This document shows, piece by piece, positions 51,270 through 59,191 of a stretch of DNA of 64,000 nt. Position 1 is the first letter of the stretch. Every line of letters begins with the position of its first letter. The translations under genes and the position numbers were made by a program. The stretch comes from Rhodopseudomonas sp. BAL398 (GTDB lineage Bacteria > Pseudomonadota > Alphaproteobacteria > Rhizobiales > Xanthobacteraceae). The notes beneath the pieces are model-generated. The model had not been told where the DNA came from, searched no databases, and saw only the letters and a program-made list of their open reading frames with translations. Where the stretch lies: NCBI RefSeq assembly GCF_033001325.1, contig NZ_CP133111.1, positions 1 through 64,000 on the forward strand, written 5' to 3'.

Positions 51270-52031
51270 TCACCCCCCCGTGTCATCCTGCGCAATGAAG
51301 ATGGTTTTGAGATGTGCCTGATCCCCGGCATCGGGCTGCAACGGCACGGAAGCGGAGGTGCCGTCCGAGTGCTTGTCCGTGGCGCGGTCCGCGACCGTCC
51401 GGCGGTCAGCTGAGCGCGGGACGAACAGCGGTGCCTCGCGCCAGTCGGGTGGCGGTGATGGCACAGCCGGAGCGCCGGGCGACGGCGCCGTTGCGCCCAG
51501 CGCCGGTGCAAGCCGAGCGACATAGGCGCGCGTTTCGGCGGGCAACGGACGGCCCGTCGCGAGGTGATCCTCGTAGCGATCCGGTCCCGCATTGTATGCC
51601 GCAAGCATTGCCGGGATCGTGCCGTAACGGTCGTACATCTCGCGGAGATAGGCGGTGCCCGCCAGGATGTTGTCGCGCGGGTCGAAGGGATCGGAACCGA
51701 GCCGATAGCGGGCGCGTAGATGGTCCCAGGTCGCCGGCATGACCTGCATCAACCCCTGTGCGCCGGCACGGGAGATCGCGCGTGTGTTGCCAGCGCTTTC
51801 GGCCCCCATGACCGCGACGATCCAGTGCTCGGGAATGCCGAACCGATGCGCCGCCTCGGCAACATAGGCGCCGACAGGATCGCGGACTTCCTGTCGCTCA
51901 GCAGGCGCCGACTGTGCGGATGCGCTGCCGGTATCGAGCGCGGCGATGACCAGGCCGGAAAGGAGAAGGAGGACGATGCGGCCGCAGAGACCGCACCGCC
52001 GCAATGTTGCTGATGGACCGATGAGAGGCAT
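51270..52031 (-). CDS. Lytic transglycosylase, conjugation-associated
   Basis: This 253-residue protein has an N-terminal signal anchor (RIVLLLLSGLVIAALDTG) and an SLT domain (about 55-165). The catalytic Glu lies in WIVAVMGAESAGNTRAIS; GAQGLMQVMPATW and LAAYNAGPDRYEDH are also present. It opens the peptidoglycan for the mating channel, as VirB1 does. A Pro-rich tail follows. It starts 3 bp after the DUF736 stop. Confidence 0.92.
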   Translation of the reverse strand: MPLIGPSATLRRCGLCGRIVLLLLSGLVIAALDTGSASAQSAPAERQEVRDPVGAYVAEAAHRFGIPEHWIVAVMGAESAGNTRAISRAGAQGLMQVMPATWDHLRARYRLGSDPFDPRDNILAGTAYLREMYDRYGTIPAMLAAYNAGPDRYEDHLATGRPLPAETRAYVARLAPALGATAPSPGAPAVPSPPPDWREAPLFVPRSADRRTVADRATDKHSDGTSASVPLQPDAGDQAHLKTIFIAQDDTGG

Positions 52032-52034
52032 CGA

Positions 52035-52370
52035 TCAGTCCTGCTCGTCCCGCTTCTTCGGGCGGGTCCAATGCAGGCCCCAGTCGCGTCCATCCTCGTC
52101 CGACTGGAACAGCCGCGCACGAACCGGAAACGCGAATGCCGGGTCATCGAGGACGACGGAGATGAATGTGCCCGCGCGGTCGCCGGTATGTTTCCAGCCC
52201 GCGCCGACCTCGGGGCCGGTCTCGTCGCCGAGATGAACGCGGTAGGCCGGCGCGTTTTCGCTGTCGGCATTCTCGGTCGCGACGAAGGTGAGCGCGCAGT
52301 CGAAGGACAGCGAGCGGATTCGTCCGCTATAGCCGTCTGCTGTGCGGGTGAACTGACCGATCTGGGGCAT
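52035..52370 (-). CDS. DUF736 family protein
   Basis: This 111-residue protein has the DUF736 pattern (IGQFTRTADGYSGRIRSLSF, YRVHLGDETGPEVGAGW, FISVVLDDPAF). It is frequently found beside conjugation genes on rhizobial ICEs and plasmids; the function is unknown. GGAG precedes the ATG. It lies between the signal-peptidase gene and the transglycosylase. Confidence 0.9.
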   Translation of the reverse strand: MPQIGQFTRTADGYSGRIRSLSFDCALTFVATENADSENAPAYRVHLGDETGPEVGAGWKHTGDRAGTFISVVLDDPAFAFPVRARLFQSDEDGRDWGLHWTRPKKRDEQD

Positions 52371-52418
52371 GATGAACTCCTGCCTGGATGCGGCGAGATT
52401 GCGGGAAGGCGTGCGTCG

Positions 52419-52964
52419 TCACCGCGTCGGCGCGCGCCAGACGAAGCGGCCATCGCCGTCTTCGTCGGTGTAGAGAGGGACGGCCTGGCCAATGACGGTC
52501 GTCGCCGAAAGCGGTCCGAAATAGCGGCCGTCGAGGCTGTCGGGGACTTGCCAGTTCATCAGGAAGAACTCGTCTTCGGCGACGGTGCGACAGCCGCTCC
52601 AGACCGGCAGCGGGCGGTCCAGGCGATCACGGTCGCGGGCTTCGCCCATCACGATTCCGTCGACCGTGATGGTGCGGCCGATCCGGCATATGCGCTGTCC
52701 CGGCAGGCCGAGAACGCGCTTCAGGATCGGCACGTCACGGCCGATGTAACCGCGCTCGACCATGAAATCGTCAAGCGGCTCAGGTGGCATGACCGCGACG
52801 AGATCGGGAACGTCGAGATGCTCGGCGGGGTCGATCCGATAGAGCCCGATCGGCGCGCTGGCCGACACGTTCCAGACGAGCTTGAGCGATGTCGGAACGA
52901 TGGCGGCGGTGGCAACGCCCATGACAGTGAAGTAGGTCAGCATGACGTAGCCGAAGCGGGTCAT
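52419..52964 (-). CDS. traF: S26 family signal peptidase TraF
   Basis: This 181-residue membrane protease of the TraF branch processes the TrbC pilin. An N-terminal helix (LTYFTVMGVATAAIVPTSL) precedes the catalytic Ser of NVSASAPIGLYRI and the Lys of RDVPILKRVLGLPGQ. It ends with NWQVPDSLDGRYFGPL. The ATG overlaps the DUF2840 stop (ATGA); longer frames upstream are not needed. Confidence 0.92.
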   Translation of the reverse strand: MTRFGYVMLTYFTVMGVATAAIVPTSLKLVWNVSASAPIGLYRIDPAEHLDVPDLVAVMPPEPLDDFMVERGYIGRDVPILKRVLGLPGQRICRIGRTITVDGIVMGEARDRDRLDRPLPVWSGCRTVAEDEFFLMNWQVPDSLDGRYFGPLSATTVIGQAVPLYTDEDGDGRFVWRAPTR

Positions 52965-53482
52965 CGTTCGATCTCCCGCCGCTTGAGCCAGGCCTGATGG
53001 CGCTCCCGCGTGTAAGGACGCGGTTCCTGGCCCGCGCTCATCCGGTGGGCCACATGGCGCCAGTGATCGGGGGCGGCGTCGCAGGGATCGACGTCGGCGG
53101 CTTCCACCGCGTCGATGTGCTGGAGCACCTTCTCGACCTTCGGCCAGCCTTCGATCTTGAGCAGGATTTCCCCGCCGGGGCGCACGAAAGGCAGCGTCTG
53201 ATATGCGGCGCCGGGTTCGACGGGGCGCACGATGTCGATGCGGGAGATGACAGTGCCGTAGTCGTTTGCCGCCCAACGCACGAAGGCGAAGACCGCGCCG
53301 GGACGGAAGGAGACGACGCGCCGGCGGCGGTCGATGATCCGCTCGCCAGCCGCGCGGCCGAAGCGAATCCAGTATTCGATCCTGCCCTCGATCCAGGTCA
53401 GTTCGACATGAGTGAGTGCGTCGGAAGTGTTCGCGGAGTGCGTCGGGCTTTCACCGACGCCGGGAGCCGTGGCGCCGGTCAT
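52961..53482 (-). CDS. DUF2840 domain protein
   Basis: This 173-residue protein has the DUF2840 features (HVELTWIEGRIEYWIRFG, AVFAFVRWAANDYGTVISR, LPFVRPGGEILLKIEGWPKV). It is specific to this kind of conjugation region, with no known function. It overlaps the downstream traF by four bases and the upstream RHH gene by four bases. Confidence 0.88.
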   Translation of the reverse strand: MTGATAPGVGESPTHSANTSDALTHVELTWIEGRIEYWIRFGRAAGERIIDRRRRVVSFRPGAVFAFVRWAANDYGTVISRIDIVRPVEPGAAYQTLPFVRPGGEILLKIEGWPKVEKVLQHIDAVEAADVDPCDAAPDHWRHVAHRMSAGQEPRPYTRERHQAWLKRREIER

Positions 53483-53730
53483 GATGGATCTCCTTCATCA
53501 TTGGGGAATTCGCGGGCGAGCAGGTCGCGCAGCATGTCGGCGACGGTGACGCCGCGCCGGAAGGCGGCGATCTTGATGCGCCCGCGCAGCTCGGGCGTGA
53601 TGTCGATGGTCAGGCGGGCGGTGAATCCGGAGGGCTTGCCGTCACGGGGAGCAGCATCGGCTGATCTGATCCAGTGCTCGGGTTCGCCCGGTCGGGCGGC
53701 GAAGGCGCGGCGATTTGGACGGTCGCTCAT
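53479..53730 (-). CDS. Ribbon-helix-helix protein, ParG-like
   Basis: This 83-residue protein has a flexible N-terminus and an RHH-like fold (FTARLTIDITPELRGRIKIA, GVTVADMLRDLLAREF). It lies directly downstream of parA and overlaps it by four bases, the place of a small centromere-binding partner. It may bind the partition site or regulate the operon. GGAAGG precedes the ATG; a longer frame lacks similarity. Confidence 0.8.
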   Translation of the reverse strand: MSDRPNRRAFAARPGEPEHWIRSADAAPRDGKPSGFTARLTIDITPELRGRIKIAAFRRGVTVADMLRDLLAREFPNDEGDPS

Positions 53731-54365
53731 GGTGCGAGCCTTCCGATCTCTACCGCCAGCGCCGCCACTTCCCGCGCGGCGATGCTGTCCGCGTCGCATT
53801 CGCAAGCGAGGCGGCCGGACTGTGCGGCCGACGCAAAGATGACGCGCTGGCCGATCGTCGCTTTGAGCGCGGGCGGGTCCTGGTCGGCGAGCGCATCGCC
53901 GGTCTCGCGTGCGATGATGGTTCGTGCCGGACAGCGGTTGAGGACGAAGCGCACGGCGAGCTGCGGACGGAATATCCGCGCCTCCTCGATCAGGCGCAGG
54001 ATCTCCGCCGAGGCCCAGCCATCGAAGGGTGACGGCTGCACCGGAATGAGGATGACGTCTGCGGCGAGCAGCGCCGAGCGCATCAGCCCCGCGACGCGCG
54101 GCGGACCGTCGATGACGACGTGATCGGCATTGCGGGCGAGCTCCGGGGCTTCGTGATGCAGCGTATCACGCGCAAGGCCAATGACGCCGAAGCTTCGCGG
54201 CAGGCCCTCACGGCTGCGTCTCTCGGACCAGTCGAGCGCCGATCCCTGCGGGTCGGCATCGATCAGGGTGACGGTGCTTCCGCCTCGCGCCCATTCGCCG
54301 GCGAGGTGCAAGGCGAGCGTCGTCTTGCCGACACCGCCCTTCTGGTTGAGGAACGCCGCAATCAT
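53727..54365 (-). CDS. parA: ParA-family partition ATPase
   Basis: This 212-residue Walker-type ATPase starts MIAAFLNQKGGVGKTTLALH. It has VTLIDADPQGSALDWSERR, VVIDGPPRVAGLMRSALLAA and LIPVQPSPFDGW. It belongs to the small ParA/IncC group without a DNA-binding N-terminus. With the RHH protein it would keep the element during replication or while excised. It overlaps repA by four bases. Confidence 0.93.
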   Translation of the reverse strand: MIAAFLNQKGGVGKTTLALHLAGEWARGGSTVTLIDADPQGSALDWSERRSREGLPRSFGVIGLARDTLHHEAPELARNADHVVIDGPPRVAGLMRSALLAADVILIPVQPSPFDGWASAEILRLIEEARIFRPQLAVRFVLNRCPARTIIARETGDALADQDPPALKATIGQRVIFASAAQSGRLACECDADSIAAREVAALAVEIGRLAP

Positions 54366-55537
54366 GAAGCGTCTCCCGCACCAGCACGGGCCGGATCGTT
54401 CTTGGAGACAGCGTCGTCATCGCGTTCAGAGAATGCCGTCTGGCGTCCGCGCTCTTCCTCTTTTCGGTGTGTCGGAGAGTGTTTCTCCCCAGAGTGCCCG
54501 CCCCTACAAAAGTTAGATTCTTTGTTAGACTCTAAGTTAAGGGGTCGATTTCCGCTTTCTGCGGAAGAGGTTAGATGCGGTTTGGGTTCCCGATAGCACG
54601 ATGGGTCGGTTCCCGATGGCACGATAGTCCGGGTTCCCGATAGCACGACGGCTTCCACAGCCTGTCCACAGGGCGCCGGCTCGAAGGCGAGCAGCGTGCG
54701 CCCGCCCGCCTCGATCTCGAGAAACAGCGTGTAGCCGGGTAGCGGTTGTCGCTGGATGATCGCGCGCAGTTCGAAGGCGAAGCGCTTGAACGGTGAAAGG
54801 CTCCCGGATTTGACGTAGAGATGCCGGAAGTCGAACCGCCAGCCGCGCTTCTGCCTGCCGCCATGCTTGCGCACGATCCGGTACAGCCAACGCTCGATCC
54901 CGCCCGTGAGGCCGAAATAGGCGCGGTCGATGGTGAGGACGAGCGCCTCGTCCAGCACCGCCTTGTAGAACCAGTCCGGCACGGTGAGCTCGATTCCGTC
55001 CGGATTGCCGAACGCGTCGGCGCGCTCGGTCCATTCGTTGATCCAGGAGAAGCGGTGCATGCGCCTACCGGTCGTACGACTGCTCGGCGCACCTTCATTT
55101 CGGCTGCGTGGATTGGACGGTGGCTGGCGCAGGGTGGTTGCGACCGTGGTCGATTGCAGCCGGTCGAGCGCGGCTCTCAGCCGGCGATAGTCGCGCGCGC
55201 CGGTGCCACGTCCGACGAAGGTCAGGATTTCGTATGGGGTGGTGGCGATCAGGCGCGAAGTGCGAAAGCCGTTGTCGCGCGCCTCGACGATCTGGCTGGC
55301 CGCCCAGATCAGGATGTCGGCATCCCAGATTGTGGCCATCCCATGCTCTGGCACGGCTTCCACGCGGATGGCGATCTCACCGGTGCGGAAGTCGATCGGC
55401 TCGACGCGGTGGGATTTGGATAGGGAGAAAAACGGATAGGCCATGAGGTCCTGCGCATCGCGCGGCGCGAGATCGCTCGGCAGAGCGCGGAACAGCTCAA
55501 GCTGCTCCCGTTCCGAATTGCGGGGCCGCGTCGTCAT
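54362..55537 (-). CDS. repA: Replication initiator protein A (RepA)
   Basis: This 391-residue protein belongs to the replication initiator A (RPA) family: ELFRALPSDLAPRDAQDLMA, YPFFSLSKSHRVEPIDFRTG and ILTFVGRGTGARDYRRLRAA, then RFSWINEWTERAD and IERWLYRIVRKHGGRQKRG. It starts vegetative replication of plasmids and of some ICEs. Three near-identical 18-base repeats inside its 3' half (54585-54649) look like iterons. It starts 8 bp after the AlpA-like gene, without a clear ribosome site. Confidence 0.9.
   Translation of the reverse strand: MTTRPRNSEREQLELFRALPSDLAPRDAQDLMAYPFFSLSKSHRVEPIDFRTGEIAIRVEAVPEHGMATIWDADILIWAASQIVEARDNGFRTSRLIATTPYEILTFVGRGTGARDYRRLRAALDRLQSTTVATTLRQPPSNPRSRNEGAPSSRTTGRRMHRFSWINEWTERADAFGNPDGIELTVPDWFYKAVLDEALVLTIDRAYFGLTGGIERWLYRIVRKHGGRQKRGWRFDFRHLYVKSGSLSPFKRFAFELRAIIQRQPLPGYTLFLEIEAGGRTLLAFEPAPCGQAVEAVVLSGTRTIVPSGTDPSCYREPKPHLTSSAESGNRPLNLESNKESNFCRGGHSGEKHSPTHRKEEERGRQTAFSERDDDAVSKNDPARAGAGDAS
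54585..54649. repeat. Iteron-like direct repeats inside repA
   Basis: Three copies of GGTTCCCGATAGCACGAT, with one or two changes each, lie at 54585-54602, 54608-54625 and 54632-54649. The spacings of 23 and 24 bases are roughly two turns of the helix. The copies fall in different reading frames, so they are conserved as DNA and not as a protein repeat. They may bind RepA. Confidence 0.7.
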
Positions 55538-55545
55538 GGGAGTAA

Positions 55546-55818
55546 TCAGCGGCTCTCGGCAGACGACGGATCGTCATGACGTTTGGCCGGAAGGACCGTG
55601 CCGACGCCGGGGTCGGAGGTGGATTGCTTGACGCCACGTTCCGCCCAGGCCTGCAGGTCATCGACGGAGTAGACGACACGGCCACCGAGTTTGCGGTAGG
55701 CAGGACCGGTTCCGTAGGTGCGGTGCTTTTCGAGGGTGCGGGCGGAAAGGCTGAGCAACCGGGCTGCTTCGGGTGTTCTCAGATAGCGCGGCGGGATGCC
55801 GGCGGTGGCTGCGGACAT
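55546..55818 (-). CDS. AlpA/MerR-like helix-turn-helix protein (excisionase candidate)
   Basis: This 90-residue protein has a winged helix of the excisionase/AlpA type: YLRTPEAARLLSLSARTLEKHR, then GPAYRKLGGRVVYSVDDLQAWA. Such genes often encode recombination directionality factors. It lies 127 bp downstream of the DUF2285 gene and immediately upstream of repA, the place of rdfS in the Mesorhizobium symbiosis ICE. It could therefore be both excisionase and activator. GGAGG precedes the ATG. Confidence 0.85.
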   Translation of the reverse strand: MSAATAGIPPRYLRTPEAARLLSLSARTLEKHRTYGTGPAYRKLGGRVVYSVDDLQAWAERGVKQSTSDPGVGTVLPAKRHDDPSSAESR

Positions 55819-55945
55819 GATCGTGCCTCCATGATCCTTGCTGGCGCCGCCGGATATCGGCGGAGCGTCAGGGTCACGGTGGCGGAGAAGAAGGGGCGTG
55901 GGGGAGTGCGAAGTTTCCAGAAAACAATCGCACCCTGGTCGGCGG

Positions 55946-56521
55946 TTAGCTCAAGTCGGGGCGGTGGCCGAGAAGCAGGCGGCGATAGCCGCCGGAGACG
56001 AGGTCGAGGCCAGTGATAGCGCGGCGCATCACCGTGTCGCGCAGCGAAGAGGATTTCCAGGTGATGGCGTTGACTGTGGCGGCGCCGAACACCGCCTCGG
56101 CGATCTCCTGATGGGTGGCGCCCGCTTGGCGTCCATCGATCGTGCGGAGCATTTCGATCAGCTGTCGCTGCCTGTGCGGCGTTATCCGCTTGTCGATTGC
56201 AGTTCCGCGTCGCAGGGCCACATCGCGGAACCGATTGATCGCATCGATGCGATCCTGAAAGTGCGGGTCGATGAGCGTCACAGCCGCGACCGGACCAGCC
56301 GGTGGGTGGCCATCAAGACAGATTGCTACGAACTGCGATGTGCCGAGGGAGAAATGAACGTAGAGGCCCTCATCCGCGGCTCTGGCGTCGGCCGTGACGA
56401 TGGTGACGTTCATCGTTGGCATGGTGGAGGCATTTTGAGTTGTCAGAATGAGGACGGCCGGGTCGACGGCCGGGCTCCAGAAGGTCTTTGCGTCTATGGC
56501 GGACAAGTTTGGGGCTATCGG
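55946..56521 (-). CDS. DUF2285 C-terminal part of an FseA-like activator (needs +1 frameshift)
   Basis: This frame encodes about 190 residues: FWSPAVDPAVLILTTQN, a middle domain and the DUF2285 HTH (IDKRITPHRQRQLIEMLR, LRDTVMRRAITGLDLVSGGY). It has no good start codon of its own. The preceding gene (56370-56705) reads the matching N-terminal DUF6499 domain in another frame. A +1 shift at TTT-CCC (56520-56525) joins them into about 252 residues. This is the arrangement of FseA, the ICE excision activator made by programmed +1 frameshifting of msi172 and msi171 in Mesorhizobium. Confidence 0.85.
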   Translation of the reverse strand, partial: PIAPNLSAIDAKTFWSPAVDPAVLILTTQNASTMPTMNVTIVTADARAADEGLYVHFSLGTSQFVAICLDGHPPAGPVAAVTLIDPHFQDRIDAINRFRDVALRRGTAIDKRITPHRQRQLIEMLRTIDGRQAGATHQEIAEAVFGAATVNAITWKSSSLRDTVMRRAITGLDLVSGGYRRLLLGHRPDLS

Positions 56522-56705
56522 GAAAGCGCAACCCCCAGTGCGCCGTTAGCGCGGCTGCGGCACGGTCGTCCGCTGGGTCGGAGGCTAGCGCCTCCTTCTG
56601 GTATTCAGGATTTCGCCTGAGAAACTCCCAAGCGAGTCCTTCGGGATTCAGATCGCTCAGGTATTGGTAGTTCGTCGGATCTCGCCAGTTCCTTTCCGCC
56701 ACCAT
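56370..56705 (-). CDS. DUF6499 N-terminal part of an FseA-like activator
   Basis: This 111-codon frame starts VAERNWRDPTNYQYLSDL, then GLAWEFLRRNPEYQKEA, the DUF6499 domain (about 5-45). After WGLRFP, around codon 62, the protein-like signal moves to the +1 frame at 55946-56521. The remaining codons in this frame are Arg/His-rich and look random. If no frameshift happens, the product is this short form. A GAGGAGGAAG stretch lies just upstream of the ATG. Confidence 0.82.
   Translation of the reverse strand: MVAERNWRDPTNYQYLSDLNPEGLAWEFLRRNPEYQKEALASDPADDRAAAALTAHWGLRFPDSPKLVRHRRKDLLEPGRRPGRPHSDNSKCLHHANDERHHRHGRRQSRG
56517..56528 (-). promoter_or_regulatory. Putative +1 ribosomal frameshift site
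   Basis: The zero frame reads CGC TTT CCC GAT. Skipping one C after TTT gives CCG ATA GCC, which enters the DUF2285 frame. A run of three T followed by three C is a plausible +1 slip site. A simple mutation or sequencing error is the alternative, but the family precedent and the otherwise intact frames favour programmed frameshifting. Confidence 0.6.
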
Positions 56706-56847
56706 GCCGTCTTCCTCCTCCTCAAATCTGCGCGGTGGTACGCATGTGATTGGAAGGTCGCGTCAAAATTGAAATCAGGGAAGCCAAGCAACCGACATAT
56801 GGTGATGCGTGTAGCGCATCACCCGAAGCTCGGTCAGTCGAGAGTGT

Positions 56848-57111
56848 TCAATGGTAAGCGGAGCGCAGGAGGTCGCGGTAACCGTTCTCGGTCATCCAAT
56901 GCGCGCGGGCGAGATGTGTCTGATGAATGTGCTGAGCACGATCGGGTTGTTCTTCGGGATCGAGTCCAAAGATCATGCGGACAGCTTCGGCCCAATGCGC
57001 GGCGTCGGCCTCCGCATCGAGCAAACGAAGATAGGTCTCAAAATGCGCGCGGTCGTATTCGGTCAAGTGTTCGCTGTGCGGCGGCTCGTCCAGAAAGTCA
57101 GCTTGCCCCAT
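56848..57111 (-). CDS. Small DUF2285-like protein, QseM-like candidate
   Basis: This 87-residue protein begins GQADFLDEPPHSEHLTEYDRA and has FETYLRLLDAEADAAHWAEA, then HLARAHWMTENGYRDLLRSA, whose end resembles DUF2285. In the Mesorhizobium symbiosis ICE, the 81-residue DUF2285 protein QseM binds and inhibits both TraR and FseA. This gene has a similar size and lies 143 bp upstream of the FseA-like pair on the same strand. The ATG at 57111 follows a G-rich ribosome site; the frame's upstream extension looks random. Confidence 0.65.
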   Translation of the reverse strand: MGQADFLDEPPHSEHLTEYDRAHFETYLRLLDAEADAAHWAEAVRMIFGLDPEEQPDRAQHIHQTHLARAHWMTENGYRDLLRSAYH

Positions 57112-57236
57112 CTGTCCCCCGGTCTCTCGGCGCGAGGCCTCGGTGCATATGGTTAACGTAAATTGACAAAATTTGTAGAGGCGCACCGAAAAATCGCTGC
57201 GAAAGGTGTGGCGCATTGCGCCTGACACCTCCGTTG

Positions 57237-57497
57237 TCAGGCCAGCGCTTCTGGCTTGTTAGGTCTCGCGGCATCGACAATCATCACTCCTTCGCCTCGG
57301 TCAGAGGAGAGGAAGACGATGCCTGCTGCTTCCAGCGCCCGGCGAATCTGGTCGCACGTGCTCTCATGCACCTTGAGTCCGTTGACGGACTCGAGGCGCT
57401 TGAGCGCGGTCAGCGAAACCAGGGCCTTTTCAGCGAGCATCTCTTGCGTCCAACCGAGCAATGCGCGCGCGGCCCGTGCCTGTCGGGCGGTGATCAT
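57237..57497 (-). CDS. XRE-type helix-turn-helix regulator
   Basis: This 86-residue protein has an HTH of the Cro/C1 type (ARALLGWTQEMLAEKALVSLTALKRLE), then a C-terminal stretch (IRRALEAAGIVFLSSDRGEG) common in small ICE and phage regulators. It is divergent from another XRE protein at 57653-57871, across a 155-bp gap that holds a large palindrome. It probably takes part in control of transfer or excision. Confidence 0.85.
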   Translation of the reverse strand: MITARQARAARALLGWTQEMLAEKALVSLTALKRLESVNGLKVHESTCDQIRRALEAAGIVFLSSDRGEGVMIVDAARPNKPEALA

Positions 57498-57597
57498 GCA
57501 TGATCACCTCCTACAGACCCCGGCATTCACGCCACTAAAACGACTTCTCTATTCGGGCCAATCGGATAGCGAGGCTTCCCGCGCGCTCCGCTGGCTC

Positions 57598-57636
57598 ATT
57601 TACATACTATAGTTGATAAACTCAAAGTATGTAAAT
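57598..57636. promoter_or_regulatory. Large operator-like palindrome between divergent XRE genes
   Basis: ATTTACATACT at 57598-57608 and AGTATGTAAAT at 57626-57636 are perfect inverted repeats; the centre also contains AGTT-GATA-AACT. This 39-base AT-rich dyad, in otherwise GC-rich DNA, is a strong candidate operator for one or both XRE regulators. Confidence 0.7.
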
Positions 57637-57652
57637 CACGATCCTCCTGCGC

Positions 57653-57871
57653 ATGGATATGCGCAAATTGGTCGGCCGGAACTTCGCCCGCCTGCGTCGG
57701 GAGAAAGGCCTGACCCAGGAAGAGGTCGAAGCGCGCTCCGGTTTCAGTCAACAGTATCTCAGCAGCCTTGAACGCGGCCGGAGGAACCCGACCGTGATCA
57801 CGCTTTATGAATTGGCTCAGGCCCTCGGCGTCAGCCACATGGAATTGGTCCGGCCCGACGATCAGCTTTGA
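57653..57871 (+). CDS. XRE family transcriptional regulator
   Basis: This 72-residue single-domain Cro/C1-type repressor reads VGRNFARLRREKGLTQEEVE, then SGFSQQYLSSLERGRRNPTV and LYELAQALGVSHMEL. It is divergent from the regulator at 57237-57497; the palindrome at 57598-57636 lies 16 bp upstream of its start, in a position for autorepression. An in-frame ATG two codons later is an alternative. Confidence 0.87.
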   Translation: MDMRKLVGRNFARLRREKGLTQEEVEARSGFSQQYLSSLERGRRNPTVITLYELAQALGVSHMELVRPDDQL

Positions 57872-58070
57872 GCCGTATTCCCGCGAGGATCATGCTTCTC
57901 TTCGTGGTCGGCACGAGGCCGCCACAGGATGGGATCAGAAGAGCCGGCGGAGCAATCTATAATGCGGCTTCGCGTTGGACATGCCGACGCTGCCAAGTCG
58001 TATTTGCGAACTCACCGTCCCTCGTCCCCTCGCAGGGAGACGCCTCAGTCAGACTTGCGCCTGACCGAAC

Positions 58071-59117
58071 CTATGTCAGAGGAGCGGCGGCCTCTGGCCG
58101 CTTACCCCAGTCGAACTCAGTTCCATCCACCCACATGCGATGCAGTATGACACCGATGCGGCGAGCGAGGGCGACGATCGCCTTCTTGTGGCCTCGACGT
58201 CGCGAGACCTGAGCAGCCCAAGCCTTTAGGGTGGACCAGCGTTTTACGCGAGTCAGTAGCACCTGTGCTGCCTCGTAGAGCGCGCTGCGCGTCATGGCGT
58301 CACCCCATCTCGAAATGCGGCCGGTGCGATCCACTTCGCCGGATTGGTGCTTGCGCGGCGTCAGACCAAAATGGGCACCAACGGTTCGCGACCGAGTGAA
58401 GCGAGATGGGACATCGACCGTTGCCCGGAAGATGAGCGCTACGAGCGGGCCGACCCCCGGCACCGTCATAAACCGGCGCGAAACAGTGTCGTCCCGCGCG
58501 AGACGGACAAGCAAATCGTCCAACCGACCGAACTGCTCCCGCAGCGATCGCCGCGCCAACAGGAGCGTATCAGCGACTATGTGTAGGTCGCTTCCTGCGA
58601 TCAGTTCCCGTACTCGCGGCTCGAAATCGCGCGCCGTGACTTTGCCGAGGTGATATCCGAAGTTTCGGATGAGACCACGGATTTCATTTTCAACATCCTG
58701 GAGCTTGTTTCGCAGGAGTTGGCGGGCCGTCAGGACGGTCCGAAGGCGCTGGCTTGTCGGCGTCTTGACGTGGACGGGTTTGAAGAGGCCGACGCGCATC
58801 ATCTGCGCGATTCCGCGCGCATCATGCCGGTCGGTCTTGTTGAGTTGCGCGGAGAGAGCCGCCTTCATGTGCCGGGTCTCTACACACACGATGGGAATGC
58901 CGGCTTCGGCTAAATGCCCATAAATGTGCTGAGACAGCATCCCTGCTTCGAGACCGACGCGGACGACTGGAAGCGGGAGCGACAGGATATGCTGCGCAAT
59001 CTCTTCCGGATTGGATGAAAGCTTTCGTTCATGCGCTACCTGCCCATCGGCGTTGACAACGCAGAGATTGATTGTTCGGGCGGAAACATCCAGCCCAATA
59101 TAATAGCTTTGAGACAT
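58071..59117 (-). CDS. IS110 family transposase
   Basis: This 348-residue transposase has the N-terminal DEDD-type domain (SYYIGLDVSARTINLCVVN, VGLEAGMLSQHIYGHL, LNKTDRHDARGIAQMM) and the C-terminal transposase_20 part (FMTVPGVGPLVALIFRAT, GRISRWGDAMTRSALYEAA). The frame is complete. GGAGGAG precedes the ATG at 59117. IS110 elements usually lack long inverted ends and carry a guide RNA in the flanking non-coding end; I could not define the element ends. It separates the conjugative element from the lead-type operon. Confidence 0.92.
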   Translation of the reverse strand: MSQSYYIGLDVSARTINLCVVNADGQVAHERKLSSNPEEIAQHILSLPLPVVRVGLEAGMLSQHIYGHLAEAGIPIVCVETRHMKAALSAQLNKTDRHDARGIAQMMRVGLFKPVHVKTPTSQRLRTVLTARQLLRNKLQDVENEIRGLIRNFGYHLGKVTARDFEPRVRELIAGSDLHIVADTLLLARRSLREQFGRLDDLLVRLARDDTVSRRFMTVPGVGPLVALIFRATVDVPSRFTRSRTVGAHFGLTPRKHQSGEVDRTGRISRWGDAMTRSALYEAAQVLLTRVKRWSTLKAWAAQVSRRRGHKKAIVALARRIGVILHRMWVDGTEFDWGKRPEAAAPLT

Positions 59118-59191
59118 GCCGAACTCCTCCGAATCAAGAGTCGACACGTCTCATAACCAATCTACAGACCATTTTGTAAACTACGACTATT

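Larger units (their letters stand above)
24117..57871. mobile_element. Conjugative element, probably an ICE, carrying metal-resistance cargo
   Basis: The extent is given by content, not by ends: a complete trb mating-pair set, traG, a relaxase, a TraF-type peptidase, replication/partition genes and FseA-like regulators, on the minus strand apart from the cargo and the flanking regulators. The DUF6499-DUF2285 frameshift pair and the AlpA-like gene match control genes of the tripartite Mesorhizobium symbiosis ICE, which suggests integration rather than a plasmid. repA and parA also occur on such ICEs. No integrase, tRNA or att repeats are visible, so the true limits lie elsewhere or outside the window. 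Confidence 0.7.

Noticed and set aside
57498-57597. Possible att site near the divergent XRE regulators
   Set aside because: No tRNA end or direct repeat pair was found.
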